This document shows, piece after piece, positions 7,813 through 14,719 of a stretch of DNA of 17,087 nucleotides; the first letter of the stretch is position 1, and each line of letters begins with the position of its first letter. The notes beneath the pieces are model-generated. The model had not been told where the DNA came from and ran no database searches. It saw only the letters and a program-made list of their open reading frames with translations. The stretch is from contig DAORJA010000016.1 of the NCBI GenBank assembly GCA_035438805.1, positions 1 to 17,087 on the forward strand, given 5' to 3'. Made by a program: the position numbers and the translations under genes. The stretch comes from UBA922 sp035438805. Lineage in GTDB: Bacteria > Patescibacteriota > Patescibacteriia > Magasanikbacterales > UBA922.

Positions 7813-7828
7813 CAAATTGTAAAGATCA
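7813..7828 (-). promoter_or_regulatory. boxA-like rRNA antitermination site
   Basis: The minus strand reads TGATCTTTACAATTTG, close to the bacterial rRNA boxA (TGCTCTTTAACAATTT) with one base missing and one changed. It lies about 180 nt after the predicted start. In E. coli this is the binding site for NusB-S10. Confidence 0.5.
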
Positions 7829-8012
7829 TATCCTTTTTTCTTCGCTAAAAGAAAAAAGAGAAACTCTGTTGCTCTTGGAATGTATGTGTTATCCAAAAGC
7901 AAATATAGTCGCTCTTTTCTTAGTATCTGTGGGTCTGTGACAAACTCGCCGAAGTATGGCTAGTAGACTTGAGAAAAGGTTAAGTTATAAATATCATTTT
8001 CAGTGCTCGCAT

Positions 8013-8041
8013 ATAGTATAAAACTCTGACACATCTGTCAA
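8013..8041 (-). promoter_or_regulatory. 16S rRNA promoter
   Basis: Minus-strand TTGACA (8036-8041), a 17-nt spacer and TACTAT (8013-8018). Initiation is expected near 8006. Immediately upstream of the -35 is the perfect palindrome ACTTGATCAAGT (8044-8055). Confidence 0.75.
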
Positions 8042-8043
8042 GT

Positions 8044-8076
8044 ACTTGATCAAGTCCCAATTGTTCACATATTGGG
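8044..8076. repeat. palindrome and hairpin abutting the 16S promoter
   Basis: A perfect 12-bp palindrome ACTTGATCAAGT (8044-8055) ends 2 bp from the 16S -35 box. Next to it CCCAAT (8056-8061) and ATTGGG (8071-8076) form a second inverted repeat. The first is a candidate operator, the second a possible 3' hairpin of the trmD mRNA, though no T-run follows it. Only position supports either role. Confidence 0.4.
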
Positions 8077-8119
8077 GATAACTCAGCAGCAGTAGGAAAA
8101 GGCGTGTTTCCCTGGCCCA

Positions 8120-8848
8120 TTATGAACTATGTTTTTTGCGCCATTCAGCTATTTTTTTATGATCGCCGCTAAGGAGAACCTCAGGCACTTTCCAACCCTT
8201 AAAGTCTACAGGCTTTGTATATTGTGGATATTCAACCTCAATCTCCCCTGCCTGAACATTCTGCTTACCTACAGTATTATGCGTTTCGTCAGTAAGAGAT
8301 TCTGCGTTCCCGAGAACGCCAGGAATCAGTCGAGATACTGCTTCAATAATCGTGAGAGCTCCCAACTCTCCGCCTGCGAGGACATAAGGGCCTATTGAAA
8401 TTTCTTCATCAATCATATGATCAACGACGCGTTGATCTACTCCTTCATATCGTCCGCAAATCAAAATAAGCTCATCAAGCTTCGCCCATGAGTGTGCAAC
8501 TGATTGATCAAATTGTCGACCTCGTGGAGACAACAATACAGTTCGTTTCTTTTTTGACACAGCTCCGGTAGCAAGTCTTTTTAATTTGGTAAAACCTGGA
8601 GCTTTTTTGAAAGGCAATCCATCAATTGACATAAGTGCCTCATAAATCGGATCTGGCTTCATGAGCATTCCTGCTCCCCCGCCACACGGCGTATCATCCA
8701 CCGTCTTATGTTTGTCATGTGTAAAATCGCGAATATACAATGCGCGTACATCAATCAGATTTTTTTTCTGTGCACGACCAAGAATCGTCTCATCAGCATA
8801 TGAGGTAATAATTTTTGGAAATAATGTAAGCACTGAAAAACGAATCAT
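8120..8848 (-). CDS. trmD: tRNA (guanine(37)-N1)-methyltransferase
   Basis: TrmD transfers a methyl group from SAM to G37 of tRNAs with a GGN anticodon, such as proline tRNA, and prevents +1 frameshifting. The 242-aa protein has the SPOUT trefoil-knot signatures in order: IRFSVLTLFPKI at the start, DTPCGGGAGMLMKPDPIYEAL, LLSPRGRQFDQ, LILICGRYEGVDQRVVDHMI, then SIGPYVLAGGELGALTIIEA, then SRLIPGVLGN with the catalytic Asp region ESLTDE, and a C-terminal EYPQYTKP and PEVLLSGDHKKI. Full length. It lies upstream of the 16S unit on the same strand with no clear terminator between them. An extended -10 (TGGTATACT) sits almost on the ATG, so the mRNA may be leaderless. tRNA-Pro(GGG), a canonical substrate, is encoded at 15659-15731. 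Confidence 0.96.
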   Translation of the reverse strand: MIRFSVLTLFPKIITSYADETILGRAQKKNLIDVRALYIRDFTHDKHKTVDDTPCGGGAGMLMKPDPIYEALMSIDGLPFKKAPGFTKLKRLATGAVSKKKRTVLLSPRGRQFDQSVAHSWAKLDELILICGRYEGVDQRVVDHMIDEEISIGPYVLAGGELGALTIIEAVSRLIPGVLGNAESLTDETHNTVGKQNVQAGEIEVEYPQYTKPVDFKGWKVPEVLLSGDHKKIAEWRKKHSS

Positions 8849-8858
8849 AATAACGTAT

Positions 8859-8867
8859 AGTATACCA
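8859..8867 (-). promoter_or_regulatory. extended -10 promoter for trmD
   Basis: The minus strand reads TGGTATACT (TATACT at 8859-8864), 10 nt before the trmD ATG, without a good -35. Initiation would fall within about 3 nt of the start codon, implying a leaderless message. Confidence 0.45.
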
Positions 8868-8881
8868 ATAAACGAGCTATT

Positions 8882-8901
8882 AAAAAATCCTCAAATTGAG
8901 G
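8882..8901 (-). terminator. terminator after the 128-aa orphan gene
   Basis: CCTCAATTTGAGG (8889-8901) on the minus strand is followed by ATTTTTT (8882-8888). The stem is short but the T-run is good. It separates the orphan gene from trmD. Confidence 0.6.
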
Positions 8902-8910
8902 AATGAACTT

Positions 8911-8951
8911 GATCACACCCACCATGCGGTTGCAAAGCGGTGAGTGTGATC
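8911..8951 (-). repeat. inverted repeat downstream of the 128-aa orphan gene
   Basis: GATCACAC (8911-8918) and GTGTGATC (8944-8951) are perfect 8-nt arms, extended after a 2-nt interior loop by ACC/GGT. It starts 14 nt past the stop codon of the orphan gene and is separate from the terminator at 8882-8901. Confidence 0.6.
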
Positions 8952-8965
8952 GACGAAGCGAATGT

Positions 8966-9352
8966 TCAGCTGTCGTAGAAGCCACCATTCGCGCGGCTGC
9001 GAAGATCGTACATTCCCTCGATTCCTTGAGCCGCCGGGCCTTCCTGGCCGCAGATGCGCCCCTTGATGATGCAGAAGTTGCTCGTGGGGATGTGCACCTC
9101 AGTCGGCAGGAGGCTAATCGTTTGCGGATGCCCATCCACGAAAACCGCAAACGTGACGCAGGTACGAGCGTCACGAGCATACAGAAGCGACTCAGAATCC
9201 GGATTTACCGGATCCCCGAAGATCATATACTTTGGACGAGTCCACTCAGCGACCTGAGGGAGATCATCAAAAAGTGAATCAATGCCCATAGACCCGAGGC
9301 CCCCGTATACGGCTTGATGAAAGAACTGATGCTGGTGCCGTAAACCAGACAT
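8966..9352 (-). CDS. GC-rich orphan gene, unknown 128-aa protein
   Basis: I do not recognise it. The protein is mixed alpha/beta in appearance, without membrane spans. It has a plausible core from residue 40 (PKYMIFGDPVNPDSESLLYA, then TCVTFAVFVDGHPQTISLLP, then TEVHIPTSNFCIIKGRICGQ) and a Gly-rich C-terminus. The base composition is clearly higher in GC than the genes on both sides (the line 9001-9060 counts 38 G/C of 60). A TAG lies three codons upstream, so translation starts at the ATG at 9350-9352 or at Met22 (9287-9289). Neither has a Shine-Dalgarno sequence. It ends in an inverted repeat and its own terminator. An overlapping plus-strand frame (8903-9277) is less convincing because no transcription signals match it. 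Confidence 0.55.
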   Translation of the reverse strand: MSGLRHQHQFFHQAVYGGLGSMGIDSLFDDLPQVAEWTRPKYMIFGDPVNPDSESLLYARDARTCVTFAVFVDGHPQTISLLPTEVHIPTSNFCIIKGRICGQEGPAAQGIEGMYDLRSRANGGFYDS

Positions 9353-9429
9353 CGGAGACTATCATTAGTATAAAAAAAAGTCAACGGTTATAGTTGCTCT
9401 ATACTCAACCCACTGTCTTAGGTTATGCG

Positions 9430-9458
9430 TTGTAAAAAACAGTTTCATTCGATATGAT
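9430..9458 (+). promoter_or_regulatory. promoter for the Nudix gene pair
   Basis: TTGTAA (9430-9435), a 17-nt spacer and TATGAT (9453-9458) on the plus strand. The start is expected near 9465, leaving a leader of about 15 nt before the ATG at 9480. Confidence 0.6.
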
Positions 9459-9479
9459 TAGAACTAGAATAATAAAACT

Positions 9480-9923
9480 ATGCCTATATATCATACAACC
9501 ATTCCTGCTTCATATCTCATACTTAAACAAGAAAACAAAATACTTCTTATACGTCGACTTAATACAGGTTATGAAGATGGAAATTATAGTATGATTTCAG
9601 GACACCTTGATCCTGGGGAAAAATTTAGCGAAGCAATTGTGCGCGAAGCCAAGGAAGAGGCTGGAATTACTATTGATCCCAAAGATTTAAAAATAGTTCA
9701 CCTCATGCACCGCAAGAAACCAAATGGAGTTGAAATTATAGATGCATTTTTTATCACAGAAAAATGGACAGGTATTCCAGAAAACAAGGAACCACATAAA
9801 TGTGATGATTTTGCATGGTTTGATCTGGATCATCTGCCTGAAAATTTGATCCACTGCCTCAAAGTAATGTTAGAAGATGTGCAGAATAATATTTTCTTTA
9901 GTGAATATGGCTGGGCTGAATAA
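9480..9923 (+). CDS. Nudix hydrolase
   Basis: Nudix enzymes hydrolyse nucleoside diphosphates linked to another group, often damaged or surplus nucleotides. The 147-aa protein has a complete Nudix box at residues 41-63, GHLDPGEKFSEAIVREAKEE then AGI, matching G-x5-E-x7-R-E-U-x-E-E-x-G-U including all the metal-binding glutamates. The preceding VILKQ-like strand (YLILKQENKILLIRRLNTGY) is the usual first beta hairpin. Near the C-terminus the DDFAWFDLDHLPENL segment is typical of the family. The substrate cannot be told from sequence. It is the first gene of a two-gene transcript; the next gene overlaps its last 17 nt. It is very AT-rich (30% G/C in 9541-9600). Confidence 0.93.
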   Translation: MPIYHTTIPASYLILKQENKILLIRRLNTGYEDGNYSMISGHLDPGEKFSEAIVREAKEEAGITIDPKDLKIVHLMHRKKPNGVEIIDAFFITEKWTGIPENKEPHKCDDFAWFDLDHLPENLIHCLKVMLEDVQNNIFFSEYGWAE

Positions 9924-10416
9924 CGAAATAGAAATTCTAGATATTGTTGACGCTACTGATACTGTCATAGGCAGTGCTACACGTGATGAGGTATATGAAA
10001 AATTATTACCCCACCGCATTGTGCATGTACTTATTTTTAATGACAAAAACGAAATGGCACTACAGCTCAGAAGTAACACTGTTTCCTTTTGCCCGAGCCA
10101 TTGGTCGACTGCCGTAGGTGGCCATGTACAAACTGGTGAAAATTATGAAAGTGCTGCAATGAGAGAATATGAAGAAGAATTAGGAATGAAAAACACACTC
10201 ACCTTCTTTGACAAAGATATATACGAAGTGGAAGACAAACCAAAAAAATTCTTGACTATATTTACCAGTCGATACAATGGACCGTTTTCCAAAGATCCAA
10301 CAGCCGTAGAAAAAGTTGAATTCTTTCCTCTCGACACAATCAGGACGATGATTCGCGATGGAGAAAAATTCCACCCTGAATTATTATTCTTACTTCAAAA
10401 ACATTTTGTAAACTAA
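9907..10416 (+). CDS. Nudix protein of the isopentenyl-diphosphate isomerase-like group
   Basis: The 169-aa protein has EIEILDIVDATDTVIGSATR at the N-terminus, then LPHRIVHVLIFNDKNEMALQ and LRSNTVSFCPSHWSTAVGGH, followed by the Nudix box GHVQTGENYESAAMREYEEE then LGM (residues 72-94). All box residues are present. The opening pattern and the CPSHWSTAVGGH motif are shared by isopentenyl-diphosphate isomerase type I and the YfcD-like hydrolases. The length and ordinary Nudix box favour a hydrolase, but the sequence does not settle it. I start it at the ATG at 9907 (Met11 of the longest frame), which overlaps the upstream gene by 17 nt and suggests translational coupling. A bidirectional terminator follows. 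Confidence 0.88.
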   Translation: MAGLNNEIEILDIVDATDTVIGSATRDEVYEKLLPHRIVHVLIFNDKNEMALQLRSNTVSFCPSHWSTAVGGHVQTGENYESAAMREYEEELGMKNTLTFFDKDIYEVEDKPKKFLTIFTSRYNGPFSKDPTAVEKVEFFPLDTIRTMIRDGEKFHPELLFLLQKHFVN

Positions 10417-10417
10417 A

Positions 10418-10447
10418 AAAACACTCCGCTATTACGCGGAGTGTTTT
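10418..10447. terminator. bidirectional terminator between the Nudix pair and fusA
   Basis: AAAACACTCCGC (10418-10429), a 6-nt loop and GCGGAGTGTTTT (10436-10447), a perfect 12-bp stem. T-runs occur on both strands (TTTTTTT on the minus strand), so it ends the convergent Nudix and fusA transcripts. Confidence 0.9.
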
Positions 10448-10460
10448 AATTTCGATTATT

Positions 10461-12560
10461 TTATTTCATCTTTCCACTTGCAACAAGCGTCTCAATATTC
10501 TTTGGACATTCTGCATACTTAGAAAATTCCATAGCATATGTCGCTCGTCCTTGAGTCATAGATCGGAGTCCAGTTGCATAGCCGAACATACTTGCAAGCG
10601 GTACCAATGCGCGAATAACTTTTGCAGTTCCACGCTGAGTCATTTCTTCAATCTGTCCACGCTTTGCAGACAAATCTCCAATCACATCTCCCATATATTC
10701 TTCAGGAGTAGTTACTTCCACTTTCATAATAGGTTCGAGAAGTACCGGGTTTGCTTTGTGTGCCGCTGCTACAAACCCCATAGATCCTGCGAGTTTGAAT
10801 GCAATTTCACTTGAGTCCACTTCATGGTAACTTCCATCAAACACCGTAACTTTTACATCAAGAATTGGGTATCCCGCAACAATACCTTTGCCCACAGCTT
10901 CTTTTACACCTTTTTCAATAGCTGGGATATATTCACGGGGAATTAATCCTCCCTTGATATCATCAATAAATACCAAGTTTTCTCCTGGATGTTCCGCTTT
11001 ATCTTCAGGAGAAAGTGGTTCTACACGAAGCCAGCAGTGTCCGTATTGACCACGTCCACCAGACTGCTTCACATGTTTACCTTCAGCCTCAGCACTCTGA
11101 CGAATGGTTTCCTTATATGCAACCTGAGGAGCACCTACTTGTGCCTCTACTTTGAATTCACGGCGCATACGATCCACGATAATATCGAGGTGAAGTTCTC
11201 CCATACCAGCGATAATTGTCTGGAGTGTTTCAGGATCACTTGATACGCGGAATGTTGGATCTTCTTCAGCAAGTTTCTGGAGAGCGATACTCATCTTTTC
11301 AGCGTCCCCTTTGGTATTAGGTTCAATAGCAACAGAAATAACTGGCTCTGGGAAAGTAGGTCTCTGGAGTAATACTGGTCGTGATTCATCACAGAGCGTA
11401 TCTCCTGTCGTAGTATTTTTGAGACCAATCGCTGCAGCGATTTCTCCAGCATATACTTGGTCTACATCTTCACGAGTATTTGCATGCAATCGCACAATAC
11501 GTCCGATACGTTCTTTGTTGCCATTGGTGCTATTCAATACATAGCTTCCCGCTTTGATATTACCTGAATACACACGGAAGAAAGTAAGACGTCCAACAAA
11601 AGGATCAGTCGCAACTTTGAATGCAAGTCCGACAAAAGGATCAGTATCACTTGCTTTCACCTGGATTGTTTTGTTCTCATCATCTGGATCATGAGCTTCA
11701 ATCACTGGCATATCAAGTGGAGTTGGCAAATACGCAACCACATTGTCGAGTACGAGTTGTACTCCAATGTTTTGCAATGCTGTTCCACACATAACAGGAT
11801 AAATTTCATCTTTCAAAACCATCATGCGAATCGCTGCTTTCACTTCATCAACTGATAAAGTGTTGGTTTCAAGATATTTACTCATGAGTTCATCACTTGC
11901 TTCTGCAACTTTTTCGAGCAACGCAGAACGATATTCAGCAACCTGTGCTTTCATATCCTCAGGAATTTCAAATTCTACCACATTGATTCCATGATCTCCT
12001 TCGAATCGATATGCTTTTTCTTCAACAATATCGATGATCCCTTTAAATTCAGATTCCATACCAATTGGAAGCTGGATTGCGTAGGCATTTGGTGACAATC
12101 GAGTTTTGATTGAGTTCAATGTCATGAAGAAATCAGCACCAGTCTTGTCCATTTTATTGGCAAAACAAATACGAGGCACGCGATATTTATCAGCTTGGCG
12201 CCACACAGTCTCAGATTGTGGTTCCACACCTTGTGAACCATCAAATACTGCAACAGCTCCATCAAGTACGCGGAGTGAGCGCTCTACTTCTACGGTAAAG
12301 TCTACGTGGCCTGGAGTATCGATCAAGTTGATGCGATGATTTTTCCAGAAACAAGTAGTCGCAGCAGAAGTGATCGTGATACCACGTTCTTTTTCCTGTT
12401 CCATCCAATCCATTTCAGCAGCACCTTCGTGTACTTCTCCGATTTTGTGCTTTTTTCCAGTGTAAAAAAGAATACGTTCAGAAACGGTTGTCTTTCCAGC
12501 ATCAATATGCGCCATGATACCAATATTGCGCACGCGCTCGAGTGGATAATCTCGTCCCAT
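10461..12560 (-). CDS. fusA: translation elongation factor G
   Basis: EF-G is the GTPase that drives translocation and, with RRF, ribosome recycling. The 699 aa match the family length. Domain 1 shows IMAHIDAGKTTVSERIL (P-loop, residues 14-30), ERGITITSAATT (switch I), NLIDTPGHVDFTVEVERSLR (switch II) and CFANKMDKTGADF (guanine specificity). Domain 2 has the GRLTFFRVYSGNIKAG segment. Domain IV has GGRGQYGHC and a KGVKEAVGKGIVAGYPILDV stretch, and domain V has ANPVLLEPIMKVEVTTPEEY and GDVIGDLSAKRGQI. It is the third gene of rpsL-rpsG-fusA, 28 nt after rpsG, with no Shine-Dalgarno site. tuf, which often follows, is instead at 2806-3996. Confidence 0.98.
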   Translation of the reverse strand: MGRDYPLERVRNIGIMAHIDAGKTTVSERILFYTGKKHKIGEVHEGAAEMDWMEQEKERGITITSAATTCFWKNHRINLIDTPGHVDFTVEVERSLRVLDGAVAVFDGSQGVEPQSETVWRQADKYRVPRICFANKMDKTGADFFMTLNSIKTRLSPNAYAIQLPIGMESEFKGIIDIVEEKAYRFEGDHGINVVEFEIPEDMKAQVAEYRSALLEKVAEASDELMSKYLETNTLSVDEVKAAIRMMVLKDEIYPVMCGTALQNIGVQLVLDNVVAYLPTPLDMPVIEAHDPDDENKTIQVKASDTDPFVGLAFKVATDPFVGRLTFFRVYSGNIKAGSYVLNSTNGNKERIGRIVRLHANTREDVDQVYAGEIAAAIGLKNTTTGDTLCDESRPVLLQRPTFPEPVISVAIEPNTKGDAEKMSIALQKLAEEDPTFRVSSDPETLQTIIAGMGELHLDIIVDRMRREFKVEAQVGAPQVAYKETIRQSAEAEGKHVKQSGGRGQYGHCWLRVEPLSPEDKAEHPGENLVFIDDIKGGLIPREYIPAIEKGVKEAVGKGIVAGYPILDVKVTVFDGSYHEVDSSEIAFKLAGSMGFVAAAHKANPVLLEPIMKVEVTTPEEYMGDVIGDLSAKRGQIEEMTQRGTAKVIRALVPLASMFGYATGLRSMTQGRATYAMEFSKYAECPKNIETLVASGKMK

Positions 12561-12588
12561 AAAAAAGTGGGTTAAAAGTAAAAATTAC

Positions 12589-13068
12589 TTAGCGACTAAA
12601 ACGTGCGAAGTGTGCAAACGCTTTGTTTGCTTCAGCCATACGATGCATATCATCACGCTTTTTGATTGCTCCTCCGGTTCCATCAAGTACATCCATACAT
12701 TCTTGAGCAAGCTTTTCAGCCATCGTTCGTCCTTTGCGAGAATGCGCAGCGGTTACGATCCATCGGAATGCAAGTGCATTCTGTCGGGTTCCAGATACAG
12801 GCATTGGTACCTGGTAGTTAGCTCCACCCACGCGACGTGAACGAACCTCTACCTGAGGCCGTACTGCTTCGAGTGTTTGTTCAAATACTTTAATTGGTTC
12901 AATTTTCTTTTTTTCTTTCAAAATTTCAAGTGCGCCATATACAATATGTTCTGCAGTAGATTTCTTACCATCTTTCATTACAAAGTTGATAAACTTTGCT
13001 AAGATCTCACTGTTGTACAATGGGTCCGGTGTAGGAGTTCGCTTGAATCCTCGTTTTCCTCGTGGCAT
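12589..13068 (-). CDS. rpsG: 30S ribosomal protein S7
   Basis: S7 nucleates assembly of the 30S head and contacts the E-site tRNA. The protein of 159 aa shows MPRGKRGFKRTPTPDPLYNS, then LAKFINFVMKDGKKSTAEHI, VFEQTLEAVRPQVEVRSRRV and GGANYQVPMPV, and later RWIVTAAHSRKGRTMAEKLA and a final ANKAFAHFARF. This is the full family pattern, including the beta-hairpin that reaches the exit site. It is 34 nt downstream of rpsL and 28 nt upstream of fusA, the classical str operon order. In E. coli S7 represses this operon; no equivalent site was identified here between rpsL and rpsG. Confidence 0.97.
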   Translation of the reverse strand: MPRGKRGFKRTPTPDPLYNSEILAKFINFVMKDGKKSTAEHIVYGALEILKEKKKIEPIKVFEQTLEAVRPQVEVRSRRVGGANYQVPMPVSGTRQNALAFRWIVTAAHSRKGRTMAEKLAQECMDVLDGTGGAIKKRDDMHRMAEANKAFAHFARFSR

Positions 13069-13102
13069 ATATTTCTGTGATGATTATCTAATGAAAGGTG
13101 AG

Positions 13103-13531
13103 TTATTTCTTTGCAGCTTTTGGACGTTTTGCTCCATAGATTGAGCGACTGCGTCTTCGAGCTTCTACTCCCTGAGTATCATATACTCCACGAACAATGT
13201 GGTAGCGTACACCAGGCAAGTCTTTTACACGTCCACCGCGAATAAGCACGATTGAGTGTTCTTGCAAATTGTGTCCTTCACCCGGAATGTAGGCGATAAT
13301 TTCTGATCCATTAGAAAGACGAACTTTCGCTACTTTTCGAAGCGCTGAGTTAGGTTTCTTTGGTGTCATAGTGTACACCTTAGTACAAACACCACGTTTA
13401 AATGGAGCTCCGCGGCGAAGTTCCGTTCGTTTGCGGTGTAAACTGTCGAGCGTAAACTGGAGCGCTGGAGACTTGGATTTATTTTTCTTGGTAATCCGTC
13501 CCTTGCGCAAAATCTGATTCATCGTAGGCAT
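13103..13531 (-). CDS. rpsL: 30S ribosomal protein S12
   Basis: S12 lies at the decoding centre and controls accuracy. The core is intact: MPTMNQILRKGRITKKNKSK, LRRGAPFKRGVCTKVYTMTP, then KKPNSALRKVAKVRLSNGSE (the lysine of TPKKPNS is the position where streptomycin-resistance changes occur in other bacteria; here it is the wild-type Lys), then IAYIPGEGHNLQEHSIVLIR, then GGRVKDLPGVRYHIVRGVYD. At 142 aa it is longer than the usual 124, with a basic C-terminal tail (ARRRSRSIYGAKRPKAAKK). It is first in rpsL-rpsG-fusA, behind its own promoter and a structured leader of about 170 nt. Confidence 0.97.
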   Translation of the reverse strand: MPTMNQILRKGRITKKNKSKSPALQFTLDSLHRKRTELRRGAPFKRGVCTKVYTMTPKKPNSALRKVAKVRLSNGSEIIAYIPGEGHNLQEHSIVLIRGGRVKDLPGVRYHIVRGVYDTQGVEARRRSRSIYGAKRPKAAKK

Positions 13532-13705
13532 AGTCTGATTTGCTAAATTAAACTTATAAATAAATTAAAATGCCCCTAGTAGGGCACGTTCAGACAAACA
13601 AAAGTAAGTGTTTATCGAACGTTTGAGAGCTAATATAAGCTCTGAGACGCTTCACCCTGCGAAGTGCAGAATTACTACGTTCTTATACGTCTTTTAAGTG
13701 ACGTA
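13532..13705 (-). promoter_or_regulatory. str operon leader with hairpins
   Basis: About 170 nt of leader precede rpsL. On the minus strand GAGCT..AGCTC (13627-13642) forms a small hairpin extended by imperfect flanks. Nearer the gene TGCCC..GGGCA (13571-13586 region) is followed by TTTTAATTTATTT, which could be a weak premature terminator. No leader peptide is obvious. A regulatory role is suggested only by length and structure. Confidence 0.4.
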
Positions 13706-13710
13706 GCCAG

Positions 13711-13739
13711 AATATACCTGAAAAGAGAAAATAAGTCAA
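13711..13739 (-). promoter_or_regulatory. promoter for rpsL-rpsG-fusA
   Basis: Minus-strand TTGACT (13734-13739), a 17-nt spacer and TATATT (13711-13716). It begins 7 bp after the M50 protease stop codon, so the str operon is uncoupled from that gene although they run in the same direction. Confidence 0.7.
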
Positions 13740-13745
13740 GTAAGA

Positions 13746-14363
13746 CTACATGCTTATTTTATCCCCTACAAAAAGTTGAAAAATATATTGCACCACCGGA
13801 CTAATAACTCCAGGGAAAAATAAAATAAATCCAATCAGAATCATGAAACCATAACGTTCAAGCGTGGTTTTTACTTTCCACATTGAATCTGGAAGTAGTG
13901 CATACAACACTTTTGACCCATCAAGCGGAGGGATGGGAAGAAGATTGAATATAGCAAGACCGATATTTGCATATACAATAATCGAAAGAAAAAGTGTCAT
14001 ATCGCTAATAGGAAGCACTCGAAGAACAATACTAAAAGCAAATGCAAGTAATAGATTAGAAGCTGGTCCAGCAAGTGCCACCATCATAGGTCCTGTTCTC
14101 TGATTTTTCAAATTATAGGGATTGTATGGAACTGGCTTTGCATAGGCAAATAAAAATCTACCCCCAGTCGAAAGATACAGGAGAATAGGTAAAATAATGG
14201 TCCCCCAGAGATCAACATGGGATTTAGGATTGAGGGTAAGCCTGCCTGCATAGCGTGCAGTAGGATCCCCTAGTCGATCAGCTACCCATCCATGCATATA
14301 TTCATGAATAATTGCTGAAGGAATAATAACAAGAAGATAAAATAATGAGATAAGACTATCCAT
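13746..14363 (-). CDS. site-2 protease-like M50 membrane metalloprotease
   Basis: The protein of 205 aa is mostly hydrophobic with about five or six membrane helices. The zinc motif HEYMH is at residues 20-24 inside the first helix (SAIIHEYMHGWVADRLGD), and the third ligand region NLLPIPPLDGSKVLYALLP follows later, the M50 pattern. LTLNPKSHVDLWGTIILP and AKPVPYNPYNLK are typical of the short YwhC/Rip-like subgroup that lacks a PDZ domain. Such enzymes cleave membrane-embedded substrates; the substrate here is unknown. I start it at the ATG at 14361-14363. A longer open frame to 14531 crosses the -10/-35 of its own promoter and the rpmB start, so it is rejected. Confidence 0.9.
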   Translation of the reverse strand: MDSLISLFYLLVIIPSAIIHEYMHGWVADRLGDPTARYAGRLTLNPKSHVDLWGTIILPILLYLSTGGRFLFAYAKPVPYNPYNLKNQRTGPMMVALAGPASNLLLAFAFSIVLRVLPISDMTLFLSIIVYANIGLAIFNLLPIPPLDGSKVLYALLPDSMWKVKTTLERYGFMILIGFILFFPGVISPVVQYIFQLFVGDKISM

Positions 14364-14374
14364 AGATTGATGAC

Positions 14375-14403
14375 TTGACAAAAAGAGAATAATAGAATAC
14401 ACT
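14375..14403 (+). promoter_or_regulatory. promoter for rpmB
   Basis: TTGACA (14375-14380), a 17-nt spacer and TACACT (14398-14403) on the plus strand. Initiation is expected near 14410, 49 nt before the rpmB ATG. It lies downstream of the oppositely directed M50 promoter, within that gene's leader. Confidence 0.7.
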
Positions 14404-14423
14404 TCTCGACATAATGTTTTATC

Positions 14424-14453
14424 AGTATATCCCCTAGCCTCTTCTAACGTCAA
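14424..14453 (-). promoter_or_regulatory. promoter for the M50 protease gene
   Basis: Minus-strand TTGACG (14448-14453), an 18-nt spacer and TATACT (14424-14429). Initiation is expected near 14417, giving a leader of about 54 nt. The -35 box ends only 5 bp before the rpmB start codon, so it lies within the rpmB leader. Confidence 0.65.
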
Positions 14454-14458
14454 CCAGT

Positions 14459-14665
14459 ATGCGAAAATGTGAATTATGTAAAAAAGGGTCAGTAAGCGCG
14501 GCAAACCGAAGTCATTCAAAAGTAAAGACACTTCGCAAACAACACGCTAACCTTCAGAAATTTATGGGTCTCATGCTCTGCAGTTCATGCCGCAGAACAA
14601 TCCAAAAAAGAGTAACACAAGCAGCTACTCCAAAAAAAGCTGTAAAAGTAGCGGAAGCAAAGTAA
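14459..14665 (+). CDS. rpmB: 50S ribosomal protein L28, cysteine-containing form
   Basis: The 68-aa protein begins MRKCELCKKGSVSAANRSHS then KVKTLRKQHANLQ, the L28 N-terminal signature, and ends in a basic Ala/Lys tail. Two CxxC pairs (C4/C7 and C41/C44) are arranged as in the zinc-binding form of L28. Many bacteria have a second, cysteine-free paralogue, which is not in this window. L28 binds 23S rRNA near the E site. It is the only ribosomal protein on the plus strand here and is monocistronic, with its own promoter and a strong terminator (14681-14708). No Shine-Dalgarno site is visible. Confidence 0.92.
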   Translation: MRKCELCKKGSVSAANRSHSKVKTLRKQHANLQKFMGLMLCSSCRRTIQKRVTQAATPKKAVKVAEAK

Positions 14666-14680
14666 TCATCTCAAAAAATA

Positions 14681-14708
14681 AAAATACTCCCGATTTCGGG
14701 AGTATTTT
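14681..14708. terminator. terminator after rpmB, bidirectional
   Basis: AAAATACTCCCG (14681-14692), ATTT loop and CGGGAGTATTTT (14697-14708), followed by more Ts on the plus strand and A/T-rich sequence with Ts on the minus strand. It ends rpmB and probably the convergent trhO transcript. Confidence 0.9.
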
Positions 14709-14719
14709 TTTGTCTCTAA

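Larger units (their letters stand above)
7582..8006 (-). ncRNA. 16S rRNA precursor leader
   Basis: About 420 nt lie between the predicted start of transcription and the mature 16S 5' end, without a credible ORF. It contains a boxA-like antitermination site (7813-7828), the leader arm of the processing stem (7711-7735) and local hairpins closer to the gene: ATTTTCTCttcgGAGAAAAT at about 7589-7608, CATATT..AATATG at about 7629-7648 and TCATATG..TATATGA at about 7656-7680. The leader is long for such a compact genome. Confidence 0.65.

Noticed and set aside
8903..9277. 124-aa plus-strand frame opposite the orphan gene
   Set aside because: GAGG is only 2 nt from its ATG, no promoter or terminator fits it, and hairpin plus terminator at 8882-8951 fit the minus-strand gene.
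14364..14531. Longer start for the M50 protease
   Set aside because: The extension crosses its own promoter and the rpmB start. The first HEYMH helix begins right after the chosen ATG.
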